Positions 6,668-14,458 are shown, counted from the stretch's first letter. The stretch: 15,988 bases of DNA from Caulobacteraceae bacterium (GCA_013815405.1 JACDGF010000007.1:1-15988); one strand, 5' to 3'. Program-made: numbers and translations. The notes: generated from the letters alone by a model not told the origin.

Positions 6668-6705
6668 ATGGCCCTAAATGAGTTTGAAGACGGCGAGAAC
6701 AGGGA

Positions 6706-7005
6706 ATGGATAGGCTTTATTTCGTCAAGCAAGAGGTGGGGCTTTTCAAGAAGAAGGGTAACTGGATCCTGGCGCTGGGCAACCAGACGATCGGCCTTTA
6801 TCCGGATCGGGAAGCGGCAATGGCGACAGCGATCGAGGAGGCCGAACGCACGAGCGGCATGGGGATGGCGACCGAGGTGTGGGTCAATGACGGCGCCGGG
6901 TTCCTCCTTACCAAGGCCTTCAAGCCCACCAAGGGAAAGGACAAGGACGACGACGAGGACCTCAAGGAGGATACGCGCGAGGAAGACCCTGGCGACATTC
7001 TATGA
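6706..7005 (+). CDS. Small DUF2188-like protein with a charged tail
   Basis: The protein is 99 aa. Residues 1-70 form a compact beta-rich unit with a pattern like DUF2188: WILALGNQTIGLYPDREAAM followed by a helix (ATAIEEAERT), then TEVWVNDGAGF. In that family a short strand, 'aA...A' helix and final strand are shared, but the function is unknown. The last 25 residues are almost entirely charged (GKDKDDDEDLKEDTREED), so that part is probably disordered. ATG 6706 has only a weak upstream AGGGA. An upstream ATG at 6668 is in another frame. The gene ends 35 bp before the converging sulfotransferase. Family assignment is by pattern only. Confidence 0.7.
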   Translation: MDRLYFVKQEVGLFKKKGNWILALGNQTIGLYPDREAAMATAIEEAERTSGMGMATEVWVNDGAGFLLTKAFKPTKGKDKDDDEDLKEDTREEDPGDIL

Positions 7006-7009
7006 GCTT

Positions 7010-7025
7010 TCCGCGCATACGCGGA
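7010..7025. terminator. Small perfect hairpin between convergent genes
   Basis: TCCGCG (7010-7015), loop CATA, CGCGGA (7020-7025) lies between two convergent stop codons (7005 and 7040). There is no T tract. It probably helps end or protect both transcripts. Confidence 0.4.
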
Positions 7026-7039
7026 GCCGCGCCGCGAAC

Positions 7040-7762
7040 CTAGTCATCGAACATATGCGCAAGCTCACGCAGGGTCGAGCGGCTGAGCGCTTCGCGGAGT
7101 TCCCGCAGATTGGGTACCGCGTCTTCCAGATTATCCGGTGTCGCCTTGACGAAGGCCGGCGTGGCCGGCCGGGAAACCGCCAGACCCAGCCACTGGCATA
7201 CGTCCGCCGCGACCTGATCCGAGCCGGTCTGCAACTGCCTGTATTCGAGATCGAGGGTCGGAACATCGGGCGTGAAACGCGCCAACAATCCGTCGGTATG
7301 CTTGGCAAGCCCCACGCCCTTCAGGAATCGTCTGGCATCCAGGGGCGCCGACTCCAAAGGCTCGCGACCATTCCGGACGCCCCATTTGGCGACACCAAAC
7401 CGCGCCACGCTCCGTTTTGCATAGAGTTCCGCGCGCAACTGCGAGATGGCGACCTTGACGTAGTTCTCGCGGCGTAGTCGAATCAGGGCGATGCCCAAAT
7501 TTTCCAACAGGGAAGAAAGCCGGCGAGGCGCCGCGACCGACCGGATGTTCTGCTTGCAGCCGATCAAGGCCAAGGGAGTTTGCTGGGCGTAGAATTCGCG
7601 GACCCAGGAAAGCTGGGTTTTGACCGACTGGGTGACGCTCAAATTCTCATTGATCAGGCTGCAATCGTCCGGGCCGACAATCTGCTTGAGGTTATTCAAC
7701 AGAAGATTGCTGCCCACGCGTCCCCAAGGTATCAACATCCAGAATTTCGCTGGTTCGTTCAT
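7040..7762 (-). CDS. Stf0-like PAPS-dependent sulfotransferase
   Basis: The 240-aa protein would transfer sulfate from PAPS to a hydroxyl, here presumably on a glycan. Near the N-terminus, LIPWGRVGSNLLLNNL (10-25) is the 5'-phosphosulfate loop in the form used by Stf0-type bacterial enzymes. RLRRENYVKVAIS (95-107) has the Arg98 to Ser107 spacing of the 3'-phosphate-binding segment. The same R-x-N-x-V-K-x-x-[IV]-S pattern recurs in the sulfotransferase at 11967-12821. LARFTPDVPTLDLEYRQL and the helical C-terminus also fit. No signal peptide is present, so it is cytoplasmic. Its ATG overlaps the stop of the upstream glycosyltransferase by 4 bp (ATGA), so the two are translationally coupled and the acceptor is probably that enzyme's product. 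Confidence 0.8.
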   Translation of the reverse strand: MNEPAKFWMLIPWGRVGSNLLLNNLKQIVGPDDCSLINENLSVTQSVKTQLSWVREFYAQQTPLALIGCKQNIRSVAAPRRLSSLLENLGIALIRLRRENYVKVAISQLRAELYAKRSVARFGVAKWGVRNGREPLESAPLDARRFLKGVGLAKHTDGLLARFTPDVPTLDLEYRQLQTGSDQVAADVCQWLGLAVSRPATPAFVKATPDNLEDAVPNLRELREALSRSTLRELAHMFDD

Positions 7763-9918
7763 GACCCCCCCGTCTTGTCGACCTCAAAGTCGTCGTAGAG
7801 AGCCAGCAATCGTTCGATGTAGCGATCGATCGAGAAATATTTCAAGGCGTTCGGTCGCGACTCGTTCGCCGCTCGTTCCCGCCATTCGTCATCGCCCAAA
7901 CAGGCCACCGCCGCGGACGCCAGGGCCTCGGCGCTGGCTTCGGATACGAGCCACCCGGTAAGGCCGGGCGTAAAGGTCTCCCTTGCGCCCCCGACATCGG
8001 TGGACAGCACCGGCACGCCAGAAAGTTGGGCTTCCACCAGCGAATTGGGCAGGCCCTCGCTGCTGGAGGTCAGCATGAACAGATCGAAGCATGAAAGATA
8101 GTCGGCGACGTTCTTTACTTGGCCGGTGAAGTGCAGATGATCTCGCAAGCCCTGGTTCTCGGCGTAGGCCCGCGAGTCTTCCCAGAGCGCTCCATCACCC
8201 ACCATGACGAAGTGGACGTCCGGAAGCGCGCGATGAACGAGGCTGGCGGCATCGATCCAGAGAAAGGGCCGCTTGACCGCGTGGAAGCGGAATACGGTCC
8301 CCAAAATCAAGGCGCGGGAAGGCAGGTCGAGCTTGCGGCGTATGTCTTCGGCGCTGAACGGCTCGGAATCAGGCTTAGGGAAACCATTGTATAATTTACG
8401 AAATTTCTCCGATCGCGAAACACACCACCAATCCGCGTAGTCCTCTGCGCAGGCGTCGGCGACGAACAGGAGTTCTATTTCCGGTCGTTCGAGGAGGCGT
8501 CGAAAGCACGCCGGATAGGAGCGGATCAGGCTGCGGTCGCTGGAGAGGTTGATCGCGCGCATGTGATGGAAATGGACGAAGATGCGTGGGCAGCCCGCCA
8601 GCAACCCCGCGAAGGCGGCGATGATTCCCGGCAGGTCGTTCCAGGCGTGGATGATGCGCGGCCGCTCCCGCAGGATCAGTTGATAGGCCTGCAAGACCCG
8701 CCGGCCCAGTCCCACGGGAAGCAGGGACACCGGAAAGTCGGGCGTGCCCTCATTGGCGAGCACGGTGATATCGTCCGCCGACGCGCCGGTCTCGGGCAGG
8801 TAAAAGGCGGTAGGGCTCTCGGAATCGAAGTTGAGAACGGCCAGGTGGACGCGCGCGAAGACGCCGGCGGCCGCCACGGCGCGATAGCTGTTCGCGAAGA
8901 TGCGTTCCATGCCACCGGCGGAAAGGGAAGTCCCGATCATCAGCAGGGAATTGGTCGGCGAATAGGGCGTTCGGCCCGGCAAGCTCTCATCCAAAAGATA
9001 GTCGAAGGCGATCTGGGGCGACGCCACCGTCGCATAGAGCTGCGAATAGACATCGGTTTGCGGAAGGCGCGCCTGGGAATCCAGGGCATTTCCGGCCCCG
9101 ATATGGTCGAACGCCTTGCCGACCGCCGCCGCTCGCCACGGCAAGCTGGCTTTGATCTTCTCCTCGCGAGCGGTCAGCAGGATTTCCGCGTCGCGCCCCC
9201 ACTGATCACCCGAAAGGGCGATATCGAGCGCTTCGCGCAAAGCCACGGCGCGATATCGATTGCTCTTCGGCATACCTTCCCAGGCGGCGCGATAGTGGCT
9301 CATGCTCGCGCTGGTGTTGCCGACCTGCCGGCAGTATCGACCGAGCCACATTTCCTTCTCCCGCGAACGCTCGGCGACGTCGAGGAAGCACCGGATGGCC
9401 CGTGCGTTCAGGTCCGCGTCGATGCGCCGGCCGGAATCGGCGGCGCGATCGAGCGATAGGGCGGCGCGATAGGCCAGCTGCACGCTCTGGGGGCCGCGAT
9501 CGATCAGGCCGGCGATATCGGCGACGAGTTGATCAAGTCTGTTCAGGGCGAGAAGGAAACGAAGGCGAAATTCGAGGAATCTTTCATCGTCGCCGAAGTG
9601 TTCACAAAACAGGTTGGTGAGCACCAGGCCGGCTTCGCTATACCCTCGTTCCACTTCCCGATCCAAAACCGTGACGGCAACGGATTCGGTCGGAACCGTA
9701 GCCAGATATGCGCCAGCGGCCGATCGCACCGTCTCGAGATCCCCGCCGAGCAGCGTTTGCCGAAGCAGGACCAGATCATTGTCTTCCCCAACCCCGACCG
9801 CCGAAGGGCGGCGCAGTTTCTTCAGCGATGCGCGCATAAACCGGGTCAGGCGTTTTAAGAAGCCGCGCGCCGCGCGCCGCGCGGGAGGACCGTCAGGGCC
9901 AGGGAACGGGCGGGTCAT
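7759..9918 (-). CDS. Large glycosyltransferase: N-terminal helical-repeat region fused to a GT4-type GT-B domain
   Basis: The protein is 719 aa. It has a basic N-terminus (residues 10-40), then about 280 residues of alpha-helical, TPR-like sequence, then a GT-B glycosyltransferase from about residue 325. The catalytic half shows GTSLSAGGMER (N-terminal domain nucleotide loop), HAWNDLPG, LYNGFP, GTVFRFHAVKRPFLWIDAA, HFTGQVKNV and EGLPNSLVEAQLSG, which is the EX7E motif at about residue 620. STDVGGARE follows. Such enzymes move a sugar from a nucleotide-sugar to a growing glycan at the cytoplasmic face. ATG 9918 was chosen although the frame is open to 10167, because the upstream gene stops at 9920, one base away, and the longer reading lies over that gene. 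It overlaps the next gene by ATGA. The helical half may bind a partner or acceptor (inference). Confidence 0.88.
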   Translation of the reverse strand: MTRPFPGPDGPPARRAARGFLKRLTRFMRASLKKLRRPSAVGVGEDNDLVLLRQTLLGGDLETVRSAAGAYLATVPTESVAVTVLDREVERGYSEAGLVLTNLFCEHFGDDERFLEFRLRFLLALNRLDQLVADIAGLIDRGPQSVQLAYRAALSLDRAADSGRRIDADLNARAIRCFLDVAERSREKEMWLGRYCRQVGNTSASMSHYRAAWEGMPKSNRYRAVALREALDIALSGDQWGRDAEILLTAREEKIKASLPWRAAAVGKAFDHIGAGNALDSQARLPQTDVYSQLYATVASPQIAFDYLLDESLPGRTPYSPTNSLLMIGTSLSAGGMERIFANSYRAVAAAGVFARVHLAVLNFDSESPTAFYLPETGASADDITVLANEGTPDFPVSLLPVGLGRRVLQAYQLILRERPRIIHAWNDLPGIIAAFAGLLAGCPRIFVHFHHMRAINLSSDRSLIRSYPACFRRLLERPEIELLFVADACAEDYADWWCVSRSEKFRKLYNGFPKPDSEPFSAEDIRRKLDLPSRALILGTVFRFHAVKRPFLWIDAASLVHRALPDVHFVMVGDGALWEDSRAYAENQGLRDHLHFTGQVKNVADYLSCFDLFMLTSSSEGLPNSLVEAQLSGVPVLSTDVGGARETFTPGLTGWLVSEASAEALASAAVACLGDDEWRERAANESRPNALKYFSIDRYIERLLALYDDFEVDKTGGS

Positions 9919-9919
9919 G

Positions 9920-10588
9920 TCAAAGGCCCTCCGCCTGTCCCAAAGCGATTCCCAGGGCCGGCCCGGCGGGATGAGCCCGTTCGAAACGCCGGACATTCTC
10001 CAGGGGCGGGTCGGATTGCCAACGGAACAACCGTTCGGCCCGCGAAACCATGGGCGCCACGTCCGTCCCCGCCAATCCTTCCCGGTTCGTCCTCCACAGG
10101 GCAAGAAGGCTCGCGTGAGCGCCCAGCCTGGCATAGGCACGCGCCAGCAGGGGCGCCACGGCGGCAAGATCGCGTCCGCCGGAGGGCATGACCAACAGGC
10201 GCCGTATCACCTCGCGATAGAAGCGCAGGCTCATCAACTCGCTCGCTCCCTCCAGACCACCCTCGTCGCGCCACCCCTCAAGGCGGCGTTGAAAATAGTC
10301 GAGACGAGCCCGGCGGACGGGTTCGTTTTCCCGCCGCAGCATCCCGAGATCCTCGGGGATATCAGGCAGTTCGCGCAGGCCAACGTAGAAATATTCGGCC
10401 AGATCGAGAAGGCCCGCCTGGAGAGCGGCCTCGGCGCCGCACCGCGCCGCGAGACCCCGAAACGACGAATCGCGGAAAGTTTCGAACCACAAATCGGCCG
10501 CCGACAGCCAATCGCCACAGGCGGTGGCGCAGACCGCGTCGACCACTGGGACCCGAAGATTCAACACGGTCAGATCGACGGGCGACAC
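9920..10588 (-). CDS. Hypothetical helical (TPR-like) protein in the glycan operon
   Basis: I do not recognise this protein. It has about 222 aa, is nearly all helical and Ala/Leu/Arg rich, and has repeat-like pairs such as AARCGAEAALQAGLLDLAEYF and LLARAYARLGAHASLLALW, as in TPR-type solenoids. There is no signal peptide or membrane segment. Its stop lies one base before the ATG of the large glycosyltransferase, so the two are coupled and probably cooperate. The N-terminal half of that enzyme has a similar helical style. I chose GTG 10588 because AGGA and AAAAAAGG lie just upstream. TTG 10609, with no ribosome binding site, is the longer alternative. A promoter-like site flanked by an inverted repeat lies upstream. 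Confidence 0.75.
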   Translation of the reverse strand: MSPVDLTVLNLRVPVVDAVCATACGDWLSAADLWFETFRDSSFRGLAARCGAEAALQAGLLDLAEYFYVGLRELPDIPEDLGMLRRENEPVRRARLDYFQRRLEGWRDEGGLEGASELMSLRFYREVIRRLLVMPSGGRDLAAVAPLLARAYARLGAHASLLALWRTNREGLAGTDVAPMVSRAERLFRWQSDPPLENVRRFERAHPAGPALGIALGQAEGL

Positions 10589-10633
10589 CAATCCTGGGCC
10601 TTTTTTCAAACGGCGCGAAGGACGGGCCGAGTG

Positions 10634-10663
10634 TGGTTACCGCCTAGCGCGAAAGCCCGTCAA
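10634..10663 (-). promoter_or_regulatory. Candidate promoter of the helical protein-GT-sulfotransferase operon
   Basis: On the minus strand TTGACG (10663-10658), an 18-nt spacer and TAACCA (10639-10634) lie upstream of the operon's first gene. The -35 box is strong and the -10 box weak. The arms of an inverted repeat fall upstream of the -35 and inside the spacer. Confidence 0.4.
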
Positions 10664-10690
10664 ATGGGTTCGAAGCATTCGCCGCTAGGC
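10642..10690. repeat. Inverted repeat around the -35 region, possible operator or RNA structure
   Basis: GCCTAGCG (10642-10649) and CGCTAGGC (10683-10690) are perfect inverted copies 33 nt apart. Between them CGAAAGCCC and GGGTTCG can also pair around a short loop, so the whole element can fold into one long imperfect stem. It overlaps the TTGACG of the candidate operon promoter. Confidence 0.5.
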
Positions 10691-10731
10691 TTCCTGACGA
10701 CCGCGACCGCGCGCTGGGAGACTACCCGAGG

Positions 10732-11016
10732 TCAGTCCTCGAGGGACGGGGAACCTCGCCCACCGCCGCCTTTGCCAAGGCCCGGCCTGCCACCCACTCT
10801 GACCCCTCCCTTTCCACCGCCGCCGCCGCCCATTTGTCCCGGGCCTTCTCCGCGTGATCGCTGGCCGGTTGCCGCCTGAAGGCATTCGGCGTAGGTGTTG
10901 AGCACCCAACTCCGGGCAATGGCCGTGGTCCGCGTCTTCAATTCGGCGGCCTGAGCCTCATTGCGCATGAGGATTTCGAGAAGCTGAAAAGCGACGCCTT
11001 CGGGCGTTTCAGACAT
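10732..11016 (-). CDS. Small hypothetical protein with a glycine-rich tail
   Basis: The protein is 94 aa. Residues 1-55 form a helical domain (ETPEGVAFQLLEILMRNEAQ, ending SWVLNTYAECLQAATGQR). The remaining 40 residues are low complexity, mostly Gly with Arg/Lys (GQMGGGGGGKGGVRVGG, GKGGGGRG). I do not recognise the family. The helical part looks like a short conserved alphaproteobacterial protein, but that is an impression only. ATG 11016 is well supported by GGAGG 4 nt upstream. An in-frame ATG at 11034 lacks such a site. It stands between two sulfotransferase/glycosyltransferase blocks with gaps of 202 and 143 bp, so it may be its own unit. A TTGACA at 11071-11066 could be its -35 box, but no convincing -10 was found. 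Confidence 0.7.
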   Translation of the reverse strand: MSETPEGVAFQLLEILMRNEAQAAELKTRTTAIARSWVLNTYAECLQAATGQRSRGEGPGQMGGGGGGKGGVRVGGRPGLGKGGGGRGSPSLED

Positions 11017-11218
11017 GTAACCTCCGGGATTCATTCGCCGGCAAACTGCTTTTGGAGCACTCGCCTGTCAAGGTTTTTCCGGGCCCGATTTCCGCTTCCA
11101 ACCCCTTGCCACCGGCGACCCAACCGATAATCGTCCGCCTTCGGCTGAAACCAAGGGGCGTGACTTGATAAGCCAATCGTCAAATTCAGAAATATGCTTG
11201 GCCGATGCAGTCACGGAG

Positions 11219-11941
11219 TCAAGGAAGATCAAGCGAATATCCAAATTCTTTGAAGTCGGCTGCGTATATCTCGCGGACCAACTCGCATTCACGAGGCCCT
11301 AGAAGATCATGCATTCTCGCCCCCGCATTCGTCTTGCTGGCGGCGGCCGGCTTGGGAATGCCGTGGGTCGAAAGATCCAGGCGAACCATCATTCGCCTCA
11401 GATCGATCTCGAACGTCTCATATCGGATCAGGTCGTCGTATTGCACGCGCCCACTGAAACAAAGGTCGGTCATGGCGCGGCAATGAACGTCCCTCCTCAA
11501 GGGCGGCTCATCGCGGACGAATTCCAAAAACGCGTGGATTGAGGTATCACCGCGTTCGCGAAGCTTCCTTGCCAAGTAGAAAGAGTCGTTCTTCCCGGTA
11601 ATTTTGTTTAGATAACAGGAGACGACTCGTTCGAACGGATTTCTCACCGATGTAACCCGGAAAGTCGACGGGCCGGTCAGCAGGTCGTTTCGTTTTTCAT
11701 CGATCAGATCGCTCCAAGTGGTATTTCGAGCGTTCCAGGTACTGTGGATTGCACCCCTGGTTTTGTGCTCCAGGGCTTGCGGGCTGAGGAGGCCGACGGA
11801 GGCCCCGATGATCATTTTGATCGTCGTGCAGCCGGTCTTGGGTACGGAAACATACAGCAGCGAGCGATCCGGGGTGAAGATCATCCGCGAATTGAGCTGT
11901 CGCGGTTGTTCGCCAAGGCCAAGGCGGCGTTCGGTCAGCAT
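11219..11941 (-). CDS. Sulfotransferase of the carbohydrate (Sulfotransfer_2/HNK-1-like) type
   Basis: The 240-aa protein has LLYVSVPKTGCTTIK (28-42), the 5'-phosphosulfate loop of the carbohydrate sulfotransferase family. RNPFERVVSCY (100-110) is its 3'-phosphate segment, matching the R-[DN]-P-x-x-R-x-x-S-x-Y pattern almost perfectly. YETFEIDLRRMM and a C-terminal REIYAADFKEFGY helix also match this family, which in animals sulfates glycosaminoglycans and in bacteria appears in polysaccharide clusters. It is from a different sulfotransferase family than its two neighbours in the window. ATG 11941 has GGGAG 7 nt upstream; the frame is open to 12016 but overlaps the upstream gene. It follows the Stf0-like gene by 25 bp, in one operon. 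Base composition looks more AT-rich than the flanking glycosyltransferases. Confidence 0.88.
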   Translation of the reverse strand: MLTERRLGLGEQPRQLNSRMIFTPDRSLLYVSVPKTGCTTIKMIIGASVGLLSPQALEHKTRGAIHSTWNARNTTWSDLIDEKRNDLLTGPSTFRVTSVRNPFERVVSCYLNKITGKNDSFYLARKLRERGDTSIHAFLEFVRDEPPLRRDVHCRAMTDLCFSGRVQYDDLIRYETFEIDLRRMMVRLDLSTHGIPKPAAASKTNAGARMHDLLGPRECELVREIYAADFKEFGYSLDLP

Positions 11942-11966
11942 GACGGTCTCCCAAGCAGACGGCCTT

Positions 11967-12821
11967 CTAGGTGGGAACGCCGGGCGTTGGGGCGTGCAGA
12001 GCGCAGAATTCCCCATTTTCCTCGCGAAACCTGGCTTCCCATTCGGCGTTGAGGCTGGTCGCCTGCCTCTGCAATGGCGGGTCCAGGAATCTGCCGTCGG
12101 TTATCGGCGGGCCGCGAAGATCCAGAAAATCGGCCGCCCTCGCGATGACTTCCGCTGGACTGGCGGCAAGTTCTTCATAAGTCAACCTGAGCGGCTCGAT
12201 GGCGAACAGCTTGAAGGCTTCCTCCCAGGTCGCGTTTATAGCCAAGCTCGCGTTGATCGCGCGAAGTATTTTGGCATTGTCATAATCGCCGACGCCAAGG
12301 GCGCGAATGGGTTGTTTGGAAGATTTATAGGCTCCAGTCCTCAAGGCAATGAATTCTGACACGCCTTGCTTGACGATATTCAAACGTTTCAAGTGGACGA
12401 AGCGCCAATCGGCGAGAAAATCCGGGAATTCACCCGCCAACGCCAGCGGTGCGAGGATCTTGACCCCGCCGCTGACGCCGAACACACGACCCACGGCGAA
12501 TTTACGCAACAGCCAGTCGCAATAGGCCTCAAGGGTGGAAAACCCATGCCTGGCGCAGACCGAGGCGAGACGCGGGACTTCGAAGAATTCCTCGACGACC
12601 GCGCCATGCCTCAACAGCCCCTCGCACAGCAGGTGACTACCGACGCGCGGGGTGTGGGCAATGGCGAAGCGCCGTGAAAGCGGCCGGAACGGATTCGACT
12701 TGAAGCGAACGTCCAATATTTTTCGCAGCTGATCACAGGCGTTTTCCAACCGTTCACTGTATAAGCGCGCCGACGCCGGCTGTTGTTCGCGTACAAAATC
12801 TCTACATTGCGCAACGTCCAA
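11967..12821 (-). CDS. Stf0-like PAPS-dependent sulfotransferase
   Basis: The 284-aa protein carries AIAHTPRVGSHLLCEGL (53-69), the Stf0-type phosphosulfate-binding loop. A second motif, HLKRLNIVKQGVS (143-155), has Arg146 and Ser155 in the same spacing as in the sulfotransferase at 7040-7762. LRLTYEELAASPAEVI, later, is the common 'Y-E-x-L' helix of sulfotransferases. It is probably cytoplasmic and acts on a nucleotide- or lipid-linked sugar; the acceptor is unknown. The start is TTG 12821 with AAGGG 7 nt upstream; no in-frame ATG or GTG lies before it. A promoter-like site at 12866-12892 precedes it, so it probably begins a two-gene sulfotransferase operon with 11219-11941. Confidence 0.85.
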   Translation of the reverse strand: MDVAQCRDFVREQQPASARLYSERLENACDQLRKILDVRFKSNPFRPLSRRFAIAHTPRVGSHLLCEGLLRHGAVVEEFFEVPRLASVCARHGFSTLEAYCDWLLRKFAVGRVFGVSGGVKILAPLALAGEFPDFLADWRFVHLKRLNIVKQGVSEFIALRTGAYKSSKQPIRALGVGDYDNAKILRAINASLAINATWEEAFKLFAIEPLRLTYEELAASPAEVIARAADFLDLRGPPITDGRFLDPPLQRQATSLNAEWEARFREENGEFCALHAPTPGVPT

Positions 12822-12865
12822 TGACTTGCCCTTTGTAATCCAATTCCATTGCTGGAGTTTGATCT

Positions 12866-12892
12866 GGTATCGCTACTCTGAATTTCGGTCAA
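12866..12892 (-). promoter_or_regulatory. Candidate promoter of the two-gene sulfotransferase operon
   Basis: On the minus strand TTGACCG (12892-12886), a 12-nt spacer and GCGATACC (12873-12866) resemble the Caulobacter TTGACGS / GCTANAWC promoter. The start would be near 12858, about 37 nt before the TTG codon. It lies in the 113-bp gap after the GT4 gene. Confidence 0.45.
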
Positions 12893-12934
12893 GTGAGAGT
12901 GGGCCGGTGGCGGTACGCCCTCTCCGCGGCGCCG

Positions 12935-14458
12935 TCAAAGAGCCGCCAACAACCGCGCGACGGTTGTGTCGAACGCCTCGGTGCTATGCGTCAGGCGGAT
13001 ATGTTCGCGAGCCAAGTTGGAGATGCCTTGTCGCCGCGAAGGATCGCCAAGCAGGGCCCCGAGCGCCGCGACATAGTGTTCGACCGGGGCGTCCGGAGCG
13101 ATGAGCACACCTCGCCCGTCGGTCATCAGATCCGGAATCCCGCCCACGGCGGTGCAGACGCAGGGCAGCCCGCGGGCCATGGCTTCAAGCAGGAGGTTGG
13201 GCGTTCCATCAAAGGCGCTGGTGTAGAGAAGGCAGGCGATGTCGGACATGTCGATGGCGTCGAACGAGCCGAACCTTCCGCGGTAGGTGATGTTGGGTTG
13301 GCTGGTGATCGCGTCCATCAGGGCGCTGTCGGAAAGCAATGGCACGCCCCAGACCTCGTAGACGATCTCCGGGCTGTGGACGGCGATGTCGAGGAGAAGC
13401 TCCGGGCGCTTCTGGGTGTCGATCCGCCCCGCCCACAGGACATGGCGCCCGCTGGGCGCCGGGGTCGACGTCACTGCCTCGGGCATCGCCAGCACGACCG
13501 TGTCTTGATAAAAGCTGCGTTCCGCCAGGGTGCGGGCGATGTGATCGTTGTCGGTGAAGAGAACGACCCCGGCGTCGATCAGCCAGTCGGAAATCCGGAT
13601 ATAGCCTTCGATCGCCCCACCGGGGCCCACGCCGGCGCAGAAGAGGACCGAAGCGGTCTTCACGCCAATCTTCTGAAGCGCGCCGGATTCGAGCAGGGTA
13701 TTGCCCACGAAGCTGTTCATCGAGATGACCCGGGGCACGCCGATCTCGACCAGCACGTCCCTGAGCACCATGGCCCGGATCGGGTACGGGATGCGCAGGA
13801 ACGGCCCGCCGCGAACCATCATGTTCGGCAGGCAGATCGCGCCGGGCGGAAGATCGCCGGGGTCGACCGCGGTGTCCGCGACCACGATCAATGACGGCAA
13901 GCCCGTAAGGCGTTCGAGGGACGCGGCTACTTCGCGCATGGTCTTTTCCGCGCCGCCGATCCCGCAGCGTGGCGCGACGATGGCCGCCGCATAGGGCCCC
14001 CCCTCCGCGGCTTGGGCGATCAAGCCAGGCGTCAAGCCGCTCATAGAGCGCCATTTGCGATTCGGATCGGACGGCGACGGCAGCGCCCCGGGCATCCCGC
14101 GGCCGCGTTCAAGCCAAAGCTGCTCGACAAGCTCGACATCGAGGTCCGGATAGAGCTGAACCATCCGATCGATGTAGGGCGCCTGGGTCCGCTGGCTGCG
14201 CCAGAAGATCTCGCCGCCCACCCGTTTGTAGAACGGAAAACGGACGTTTCCGGCCAGATACCCCGCGCCGACCTCCCGATCGGTATAGAACAACAATTCC
14301 TGGGAGAAGTCCGCGGGAGTCGATTCGGGAGGAGGGCCGCCGGAACGAATACCCTCGATGGCCGCCTCGACTTGCGGCCGGACATCCTCCGGCAGTCTCG
14401 GGATCAAATCGAGACCGGTGTAACGTTCGCGAAGGAAATAGTCTCTCGAGTCGATCAT
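12935..14458 (-). CDS. GT4-type glycosyltransferase
   Basis: The protein is 507 aa. The first 160 residues are an unassigned, mainly helical part (MIDSRDYFLRERYTGLDLIP at the start). A GT-B domain follows: PRCGIGGAEKTM (about 160-172), the nucleotide-sugar loop; CAGVGPGGAIEGY; HVLWAGRIDTQKRPELLLD (about 338-356); YRGRFGSFDAIDMSDIACLL; and DGTPNLLLEAMARGLP (about 415-430), the EX7E position, with Asp in place of the first Glu, which is tolerated in many GT4 enzymes. TAVGGIPDLM follows. It probably adds a sugar to the cell-surface glycan that the sulfotransferases modify. ATG 14458 overlaps the stop of the upstream gene by 4 bp (ATGA), so the two are translationally coupled. The frame is open further upstream but overlaps the preceding gene. 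Confidence 0.9.
   Translation of the reverse strand: MIDSRDYFLRERYTGLDLIPRLPEDVRPQVEAAIEGIRSGGPPPESTPADFSQELLFYTDREVGAGYLAGNVRFPFYKRVGGEIFWRSQRTQAPYIDRMVQLYPDLDVELVEQLWLERGRGMPGALPSPSDPNRKWRSMSGLTPGLIAQAAEGGPYAAAIVAPRCGIGGAEKTMREVAASLERLTGLPSLIVVADTAVDPGDLPPGAICLPNMMVRGGPFLRIPYPIRAMVLRDVLVEIGVPRVISMNSFVGNTLLESGALQKIGVKTASVLFCAGVGPGGAIEGYIRISDWLIDAGVVLFTDNDHIARTLAERSFYQDTVVLAMPEAVTSTPAPSGRHVLWAGRIDTQKRPELLLDIAVHSPEIVYEVWGVPLLSDSALMDAITSQPNITYRGRFGSFDAIDMSDIACLLYTSAFDGTPNLLLEAMARGLPCVCTAVGGIPDLMTDGRGVLIAPDAPVEHYVAALGALLGDPSRRQGISNLAREHIRLTHSTEAFDTTVARLLAAL

Noticed and set aside
7759..10167. A longer 802-aa form of the large glycosyltransferase
   Set aside because: The extra 83 residues overlap the helical protein gene and look like a shadow frame (Trp/Pro/Arg rich). 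The ATG at 9918, one base after that gene's stop, is a better start.
11068..11292. A 74-aa minus-strand reading frame after the second sulfotransferase
   Set aside because: It overlaps the sulfotransferase 3' end, has no ribosome binding site and no recognisable domain.
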